From a virus, in IMG/VR virus record IMGVR_UViG_3300048446_000526, positions 1 to 64,000 of that record: DNA of 64,000 nt. One strand, given 5' to 3'. Shown in pieces: positions 58,482 through 64,000 of this stretch (within the stretch, counting starts at the first letter, position 1; each line of letters starts with the position of its first letter). Both the position numbers and the translations under genes were made by a program. The notes beneath the pieces were generated by a model. The model worked only from the letters and a program-made list of their open reading frames with translations. It had not been told where the DNA came from and searched no databases.

Positions 58482-59192
58482 TTATTTCCATGATTCTTCG
58501 TAGCCTAGTAAATTTGCAGAAATATTGGAAGTGTCAGTTTGCAGGTCTGTAAGTTCCCTAACAAGTTTAACAGCATCCTCATGCTTAATATTATAAACAC
58601 CTTCTGCTACAATGTCAAGTGCTTTAATAACATTATGTACATTAATATCGCATCTTTTTGCAATTATATCTATAAAATTAATCTGATTGGGAGTAATCTT
58701 AGACACACTGTCGAAATCCGGGTTATCTTCAGCATCTTCTACCAGTTCTTCAGCGGCTACTACTTTCCGTAGTTTTAATGCTCTACGTAAGGCACGACCT
58801 TCTGCCCTAGTTTCTGCTACAGCCACAGGGTGGTTACGGAACACCTTATCGCAGTTTCCCCAGTATACATCAGCAGAACCGCTAATAGAACGTGTTCTAA
58901 GAACATCCTCCATGTCTTTATCATTCATTATATAAGACAGTGTATGCACAACAGTAGCACGTTTCTCATTATCAGGAGTTGGCTGTTGTAGAACCTCAGA
59001 CATAGCCTGTATGACTGTACAATTCAGTGCAATCTCAAATACTCTACGCAGACCATCTGTTGTAGGATTTCCCTCAATCAGTTCGTCTTTGTTTAACAAT
59101 CCCAGCACATGGTCAGTCCACCCTAATTCATTAGGTGTTACACTTATGCTTACTTCTTCAACTTTTTCTTCAACTTTTTTAGTCCTTGGCAT
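58482..59192 (-). CDS. putative single-strand annealing / Rad52-like recombination protein
   Basis: The 236-residue protein has the core AVAETRAEGRALRRALKL and VVAAEELVEDAEDN. This arrangement is typical of phage annealing proteins of the Rad52-like (Sak) group. An earlier section contains RTRSISGSADVYWGN. The C-terminal third is helical and may form a separate domain. The start has GAGG upstream inside the end of the preceding gene. Such proteins anneal complementary single strands and usually work with a nuclease; the downstream PD-(D/E)XK-like gene could be its partner. Confidence 0.55.
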   Translation of the reverse strand: MPRTKKVEEKVEEVSISVTPNELGWTDHVLGLLNKDELIEGNPTTDGLRRVFEIALNCTVIQAMSEVLQQPTPDNEKRATVVHTLSYIMNDKDMEDVLRTRSISGSADVYWGNCDKVFRNHPVAVAETRAEGRALRRALKLRKVVAAEELVEDAEDNPDFDSVSKITPNQINFIDIIAKRCDINVHNVIKALDIVAEGVYNIKHEDAVKLVRELTDLQTDTSNISANLLGYEESWK

Positions 59193-59195
59193 AAA

Positions 59196-59984
59196 TTAAT
59201 CCTCTATAGTAGTAATCTTAGTTTTAGTATTCTTAATATTTTTTAACACATCCAAGAGATTTGTCAATACCCTTTTTGCTCTTGCTTCTGAGTATTCATG
59301 TTTTTGTGCAACACGAACCATCTTGTATCCTTTTCCCACGATAAGCCCTGACTTTTTCTTATCATACCTTTGTGTCCTTTCTAAGGCTTCCTCTCCCCAT
59401 ACAGGAAAGAAATGAGATGGGCCATCGACTTCTATCGCTACACTTATAGTAGGCAGGAACAGGTCAAGATGCAAGTTTGTTGTCCCTAAAATTTGCTGCT
59501 TATGCGGCTCCACTTTGTAACCACCCTTAATTAAACCATTTAAAAGATAGTGTTCCAGTTTAGAGCCTGTTTTGCTGGTGGCACGAACTGCTGATCTTGC
59601 TTTTGCAAGCCTTTGCTCTTTGACTTCTTCTGGAATATTTTCCCATAGTGCTTTGGCTGTGTCTTTGCGTTTCTTTAATTCTGCTGGAGATAAATTCTCC
59701 CATGTGGTCATTAGCGTTTCACCAATCTTCTGTTTTGACTCTTCACTGTGGTGTTTGCCTTCTGTTGGATGACTAGCAGAACCAGTTTTAAGTGCATTAG
59801 ATTGTGCAGAACTTTTATCTCTTAACGTAATTCCGTATTTTTTAGCATCACGCCTGATTTTATTTGCGTAAGTACCTAAAACCTTAGCCGTATCTGCTAG
59901 GCTCTTTTTTTCTTGACAATATATTTTTTTAATAGCAGCCTTTTTATCATTATCTGCTAAATCACTGTATTTCTTCGATGACAT
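59196..59984 (-). CDS. EDxHD (Vsr-like) homing endonuclease, free-standing
   Basis: The 262-residue protein has an N-terminal helix-turn-helix-like region (LADTAKVLGTYANKIRRDA). A NUMOD3-type motif (HPTEGKHHSEESKQKIG, residues 72-88) follows, and NUMOD3 is known as a DNA-binding module of phage homing endonucleases. The C-terminal domain carries SKLEHYLLNGL (E144), LHLDLFLP (D174) and AIEVDGPSH (D187, H191), followed by RYDKK. This fits the EDxHD, Vsr-like fold. It overlaps the preceding gene by 23 bases, so no intron is evident. It sits between glycan genes and the recombination cassette and is probably mobile. Confidence 0.75.
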   Translation of the reverse strand: MSSKKYSDLADNDKKAAIKKIYCQEKKSLADTAKVLGTYANKIRRDAKKYGITLRDKSSAQSNALKTGSASHPTEGKHHSEESKQKIGETLMTTWENLSPAELKKRKDTAKALWENIPEEVKEQRLAKARSAVRATSKTGSKLEHYLLNGLIKGGYKVEPHKQQILGTTNLHLDLFLPTISVAIEVDGPSHFFPVWGEEALERTQRYDKKKSGLIVGKGYKMVRVAQKHEYSEARAKRVLTNLLDVLKNIKNTKTKITTIED

Positions 59985-60438
59985 TATTAAATTCCTCCGC
60001 TGATAGTTGTGGCAATAGTTTTACAGGTTTTTTCCAGCAAATATCCAGTAAATCATACACTTCTTGACTATGTGCAATAAACTCTAGATTACTAGAGCCA
60101 TACTGGTTTTGCCACTGCGTATACAAATTTTGAGTGGTACTTTCTCTACCCCAAGGTATTTCTGCAATATACATGACTTGTTTTGCTGGTGTTTTAAATG
60201 TCTGAGTAAGAAGCCTAGACTTATGGTCAAACAAATATAAGTTACCCTTGAAAAACTTAGCCTGACTCACATGCAGCATGTAGTACCGATTACCTTGTAT
60301 AATTGCATTAGGAGTATTACTAAATACAACTATATTATCCTTGGGTCTTAAAAGACAAAGATCGTTAATCATTGCCAGTAGACCAAGACAGTTTTGATTT
60401 TCTTGATCAATATCTAATAGGTAAAATCCTATGTTCAT
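59962..60438 (-). CDS. small protein of glycan cluster, unknown function
   Basis: The 158-residue protein starts MNIGFYLLDIDQ and has a Rossmann-like opening (LCLLRPKDNIVVFSN). It ends with a polar helix. It resembles half of a GT-B glycosyltransferase in general layout but lacks a recognisable donor-binding motif. It overlaps the upstream gene by four bases and the homing endonuclease start by 23 bases. Confidence 0.55.
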   Translation of the reverse strand: MNIGFYLLDIDQENQNCLGLLAMINDLCLLRPKDNIVVFSNTPNAIIQGNRYYMLHVSQAKFFKGNLYLFDHKSRLLTQTFKTPAKQVMYIAEIPWGRESTTQNLYTQWQNQYGSSNLEFIAHSQEVYDLLDICWKKPVKLLPQLSAEEFNNVIEEIQ

Positions 60439-61226
60439 ATGTTCTTCCTTATATATGGGACAATTTCATGTTTTGTAAAATACTCAAATGTTCTTTTATC
60501 TAAAAGCGGTACTTCTGGTATTGTTTTACCAGACTCAATAGCCTTTTCTATGCCGTCTGTTAAGTCTAAGTTTTTGATACCACAGGCTTGGGCTTCTAAA
60601 GTGAGATCGTCAGTCAGGTCAATAAAATAACTATATTCGTTTAGTACAAGGCTTAAACTTCTGGGGTCTAACATGCCTAAGTTTTGATGGTTATGAATAT
60701 TTGTATCATTAAATACATTAATTTTATGTTTAGTATTAGGGTACAATACGGGATTGATTACTTTCTCTATTGTTTCTGGCATACCATCAGACATAAGAGC
60801 AATTTTACCATTGCGTTCTTTATTTAAGCCTGCGAAGCAGGTGTTGTCATACTTATTATCATATGTCAAATATATAGGTGGCACTTGACGTTTTACAATC
60901 TTGCTGTTAACAATTAATTTAACCTGAGAAGTTGTCAAATAGTTCCACAGTTCATCGTTTTCTGGTCCTAGGTCTTTGTCAAACAATAAGAATATTTTAC
61001 AGTCAGTCTGGTGTTCAGTAATGAAGTCATGCACTTCTTGACTATAATCTAATATTGACATAAGAATAGCATCTGGTTTGTATCTTACATAGTAGTCGAA
61101 AAGCCTGCCATATATATTGACGACTTCTAAACCCACATTTTCATCTGGCAATGTGCTTTGTAAAGCAATAGAGATACATCTATGTGGAACACTTTTTTGA
61201 CTGAATGCTGTAGCGAATTTTTTCAT
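60435..61226 (-). CDS. glycosyltransferase-like protein of glycan cluster
   Basis: The 263-residue protein has alternating strands and helices and a late section SYFIDLTDDLTLEAQACGIKN. That resembles the C-terminal nucleotide-binding part of GT-B enzymes, where an acidic residue followed by A-x-x-x-G is common. The N-terminal half (GLEVVNIYGRLFDYYV, KPDAILMSILDYS) looks like the acceptor domain. Overlaps of four bases on both sides indicate coupling. It may be a degenerate or diverged transferase. Activity cannot be judged. Confidence 0.45.
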   Translation of the reverse strand: MKKFATAFSQKSVPHRCISIALQSTLPDENVGLEVVNIYGRLFDYYVRYKPDAILMSILDYSQEVHDFITEHQTDCKIFLLFDKDLGPENDELWNYLTTSQVKLIVNSKIVKRQVPPIYLTYDNKYDNTCFAGLNKERNGKIALMSDGMPETIEKVINPVLYPNTKHKINVFNDTNIHNHQNLGMLDPRSLSLVLNEYSYFIDLTDDLTLEAQACGIKNLDLTDGIEKAIESGKTIPEVPLLDKRTFEYFTKHEIVPYIRKNI

Positions 61227-61903
61227 GTTTTATTCTTTTCCTTTTTTACAATTATGCTGTCACTATTTTTATTAAGTTTTAAAAATGCCAAAGATATGAG
61301 GCCATCTGCTATTGCAGCGTTCAAAATCTCAAACAAGAACATATTATCGTAATACCTATCATTTATTCCTTCTTTTAAACTTTCCCAATCTTTTTTGCAT
61401 ATGTATATACCCTCGTTCCAAACATAGTCCCCTATACCGTAAAACATATAGGCTATTTGTCCTGTACCTTCTTGTAAGGTAAAACCTACAGGTTCTTCGT
61501 GTTTGGTTTTGCTGTTCCTTTTTTTTGCTAATATCCAAGATTTATTATAGTCTTTGGGTTCAAACTTTTTAGGCAAAGTATCTCCATTTAATATAAACAA
61601 TCCGGGGCTATCATCAAGTTTTATTTTTTTCAAAAGCATCTTGATAGCATAGCCATGATTCTTTTCCAAAAACTGTGGATTGTAAATATCAATTACGTCT
61701 TCATTGACAATCTTACGTAAAAGTTTTTCTGTTCCAAAACCTGTGCAGACGTATATTTTCCCATCGAACAATTTGTCCAAGATTTTGATTTGTTTATTAA
61801 TAAGTTCAGTAGCGTTAGGAGATGTTTTAACCAAACCTATAGGGCCAAAGGACTTCATTCCTTTTTTTATCTCGTATGCTAGTATACATGATTTTACTTT
61901 CAT
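61223..61903 (-). CDS. nucleotidyltransferase-like (GT-A fold) protein
   Basis: The 226-residue protein opens with a beta strand and later has IYVCTGFGTEKLLRKI, NPQFLEKNHGYAIKM and FILNGDTL. These correspond to the order seen in sugar-phosphate nucleotidyltransferases, where a GD motif binds the metal and nucleotide. The classic N-terminal GxGxR loop is not clear (YEIKKGMKSFGPIGL instead). It probably acts on a sugar phosphate. It overlaps both neighbours by four bases. Confidence 0.5.
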   Translation of the reverse strand: MKVKSCILAYEIKKGMKSFGPIGLVKTSPNATELINKQIKILDKLFDGKIYVCTGFGTEKLLRKIVNEDVIDIYNPQFLEKNHGYAIKMLLKKIKLDDSPGLFILNGDTLPKKFEPKDYNKSWILAKKRNSKTKHEEPVGFTLQEGTGQIAYMFYGIGDYVWNEGIYICKKDWESLKEGINDRYYDNMFLFEILNAAIADGLISLAFLKLNKNSDSIIVKKEKNKT

Positions 61904-62307
61904 TTTTTCCTGATCGTGGCAACAGTGTAGATTCCTTCATAGTGTTGACTATCTAAATCATAACCAATGTTATCTAACCAAGAGTGAAAATCTTTTTCTG
62001 ACCAAACAGACTGTATAGTAGGCAATATAGCAGAATACTTTTCACTACTAAGATCACCACTGGCAATTTGTTTCTGAACCAAATCAAGATTAGTGAACCT
62101 AACAAGCATTTCTCCACCGACCTTAATTTTTTTTGCTGCTTCATTACACACCGTCAAGCGGTCTGCTGAAACCATATTATCCATACAATAAAGTGTCAGT
62201 TTTTCCACATAGCCATTGCTAATTATCTGTAATTGATTCACAGGCACATTATTAACACCTTCGATTTGTTGAGATTCGTGATAGATCACATTCATTTCTT
62301 TAATCAT
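61900..62307 (-). CDS. partial methyltransferase-like protein
   Basis: The 135-residue protein resembles the second half of a class I SAM methyltransferase: a helix ending AAKKIKVGGEMLVRF, then SEKDFHSWLDNIGYDL and a final strand. The N-terminal SAM-binding loop is missing or very diverged. It may be truncated, or a diverged short form. It overlaps both neighbours by four bases (ATGA). Confidence 0.45.
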   Translation of the reverse strand: MIKEMNVIYHESQQIEGVNNVPVNQLQIISNGYVEKLTLYCMDNMVSADRLTVCNEAAKKIKVGGEMLVRFTNLDLVQKQIASGDLSSEKYSAILPTIQSVWSEKDFHSWLDNIGYDLDSQHYEGIYTVATIRKK

Positions 62308-63203
62308 GCTATGTATGCCTCTCTTATTTTCTTGTTGAATATTTCTGTAATCCTAGTTTGAAAAGTACCAAAACTGTAATTGTCTTCCAAATATTTTCTA
62401 TTCGCTGTAATATCTTGTTTTGTTGACAACAGACTTTGGACTGTTTCTAACATTTTAGCACCGTTATTTTGTATTGTAATTCCCGGTGATTGTTCAATAA
62501 CGCTGTTTGATCCTATTACTGATGCACCGCAAGCGACCGCACATAGAGCCTCATAGTTGCCATTTAAGGTGGTTGTTATAAAAACCTTATGTTTCTTCAC
62601 TTGGTTGCTAAAATCCTCTAATGTATGAAAATGAGGAGTCAGATTGCATGTCAAGCCTGCTTGTTGAAACTGACCAGCCAGTTGTCGTCCCAACATGCTA
62701 GTGTCATGTATAAGGACATCTTCTGATTGTGTAATGTCTTCATCTGTTAAAAGATCAAGAGGTACGCCAAATTTAACAACTTCAGAATTATTAGGCATTC
62801 CCCATGTGTCTGCTATACCTTGCGAAGTATAAAGTTTAAGAACCTGATCACTTCTTTGTGCCAAAATCATCCAATCTTCTTTTTTAATATTGCCTCTTGG
62901 CATATTAAGAACCAAAATCCTATTAACATGACGAGACATTGCTTCTTGAGCACTATTGTCGTTAATATTTCCTGTTACAACAAGACTGTATTTTTGGTCG
63001 CTGTGATATGGCTCTGGTAAAGTAATAGCGGTTCTGCTAGAAGGATTTTTAAAATTTGGATTCTGCATAGGCCTTAAATAGTACCTAAAACCAGTTTCAA
63101 AAAAAGCACAGTCTAGTAGTGAACCAGTAGGGGTCCAAGAGATATTGTGATTATCATCAATAAGACAATGTAAAATATTTGTTGTGGCTCTTGCTAGTTG
63201 CAT
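62304..63203 (-). CDS. GT-B-like glycosyltransferase
   Basis: The 299-residue protein has a C-terminal donor-binding section: KVFITTTLNGNYEALCAVAC, then GASVIGSNS, typical of GT-B enzymes. The N-terminal half (KYSLVVTGNINDN, RHVNRILVLNMPRG) resembles the other Rossmann-like half. The final part (NRKYLEDNYSFGTFQTRI) matches the usual C-terminal helix of such enzymes. It overlaps the next gene by four bases and the preceding gene by ten. Confidence 0.6.
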   Translation of the reverse strand: MQLARATTNILHCLIDDNHNISWTPTGSLLDCAFFETGFRYYLRPMQNPNFKNPSSRTAITLPEPYHSDQKYSLVVTGNINDNSAQEAMSRHVNRILVLNMPRGNIKKEDWMILAQRSDQVLKLYTSQGIADTWGMPNNSEVVKFGVPLDLLTDEDITQSEDVLIHDTSMLGRQLAGQFQQAGLTCNLTPHFHTLEDFSNQVKKHKVFITTTLNGNYEALCAVACGASVIGSNSVIEQSPGITIQNNGAKMLETVQSLLSTKQDITANRKYLEDNYSFGTFQTRITEIFNKKIREAYIA

Positions 63204-64000
63204 ATTTTCTTTCCTATGTTTTCGTAAGTAAATTGATCAACAGCATCTATACCTAGTTGCTGTTTGGCTTCGTAGGCTTTTCTGTCTTTTTTGTACATCT
63301 GATAAACCTTTTGCATGTGGTCAATTAGAACATAAACATTCGGCCTATACCAATATGAATTTGCATTATATATATCAAATGATTCTGACAAAGTTCTAGT
63401 GTTGGCAATTACAGGATACTTTTGACTACTGATTATAAAACCATTATCCTTGTTTACAAAGTCTACCATACCAGTGTTAGCAGTTACAATAGGTGTTTTT
63501 CCTAACACAAGTGCTTCTGCGGCTGGACGGCAGTATGCTTCACCAAAAGAAGGCATGACAAAACAATCAGAGGCATTGTGTAGACCAAGCATATCAACAT
63601 CACTAAGTCTTTCTGTAACAACATATTCATCTCTACATTTACCTATATTCATTCTCTTCTTGTGTGCATCAATAGCACTTTTGACAATGTTCATTGCTTC
63701 TCCCGTATTTTTTCCGGGTACGCTAGTTTTTATGACTAGCGATACATTCTCATTGTTGCGAAAAGCAAGATTATATGCTGTGATTAAATCTGTAAGATTT
63801 TTTCTTTCTACAAACTCTCCCACATAGTAAAAAACAAATGATTTTTGTATTTTAGGGTGAATATTTAGTTTATGGTCTTTGTGCTTTTTAATAAATTCTA
63901 CGTCTAAAGCACCAGAAATAACTTTACACTTTGTGGTAATACCAGATGCTTTTACGCTTTTTGCTTCTTGTTTACTGGGGACAAGAATCAAGTCCATGTT
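63194..64000 (-). CDS. glycosyltransferase family 4-like protein (5' end outside window)
   Basis: The frame continues past the right edge, and the ATG at 63997 is probably internal because it lies inside the typical DLILVPSK strand of these enzymes. At least 268 residues are visible. It has FYYVGEFVERKNLTDLI and the E-x7-E donor site MPSFGEAYCRPAAEAL, followed by GKTPIVTANTGMVDFV. These identify a GT4-type GT-B transferase using a nucleotide sugar. It overlaps the next gene by ten bases. Acceptor and sugar are unknown; the cluster suggests virion or surface glycan modification. Confidence 0.75.
   Translation of the reverse strand, partial: NMDLILVPSKQEAKSVKASGITTKCKVISGALDVEFIKKHKDHKLNIHPKIQKSFVFYYVGEFVERKNLTDLITAYNLAFRNNENVSLVIKTSVPGKNTGEAMNIVKSAIDAHKKRMNIGKCRDEYVVTERLSDVDMLGLHNASDCFVMPSFGEAYCRPAAEALVLGKTPIVTANTGMVDFVNKDNGFIISSQKYPVIANTRTLSESFDIYNANSYWYRPNVYVLIDHMQKVYQMYKKDRKAYEAKQQLGIDAVDQFTYENIGKKICN

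Noticed and set aside
59905-59940. TTGACA followed by AT-rich DNA on the plus strand
   Set aside because: It lies inside a minus-strand gene, has no good -10 at proper distance and no downstream plus-strand gene.

Overview
The window looks like part of the genome of a large tailed double-stranded DNA bacteriophage, AT-rich and very densely coded. No bacterial housekeeping genes, tRNAs, rRNAs or insertion sequences were seen. Six proteins of 900 to more than 3,400 residues occupy most of the first 56 kb, and they carry modules typical of tail fibres and tail tips: tail collar, collagen-like, LamG-like, fibronectin III, Mtd N-terminal-like, YHYH and a YadA-head-like beta-roll. A single tail-tube-like protein, no recognisable sheath and a 3,534-residue tape measure suggest a long, probably non-contractile tail. 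The host cannot be named. The membrane anchor of one minus-strand gene recalls planctomycete-type proteins, so a planctomycete host is a hypothesis only.

Layout. Positions 1-18115 (+) hold a block of giant adhesion or fibre genes joined by 1-4 nt overlaps; the first is cut by the left edge. Positions 18151-24050 (+) hold neck/tail-completion candidates, the tail tube gene (distinct Arg codon use), a small coiled-coil gene, a tail-chaperone candidate and two accessory genes. Positions 24092-34696 (+) hold the tape measure, which seems to carry inserted enzyme-like modules between glycine-rich linkers: two PD-(D/E)XK-like and one GNAT-like. Positions 34714-55912 (+) hold a beta-roll fibre, two tail-tip/hub candidates and a 2,982-residue protein with cysteine-rich modules. 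A zinc-binding protein (55924-56631) ends the plus-strand block.

The minus strand (64000 down to 56559) converges on it with a 73 bp tail-to-tail overlap. It begins with a run of overlapping sugar/glycan genes: two glycosyltransferases, a nucleotidyltransferase-like protein, a partial methyltransferase-like protein and two proteins of unknown role. A probable EDxHD homing endonuclease follows, then a likely recombination cassette (annealing-type protein, zinc ribbon, PD-(D/E)XK-like nuclease). The last gene encodes a membrane-anchored protein with a YfaP/DUF2135-like domain and has its own near-perfect sigma-70 promoter.

The plus strand builds and decorates the tail. The minus strand appears to serve glycan modification, recombination and probably interaction with the host envelope. 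Function calls rest on recognised motifs and gene order; no database search was run.
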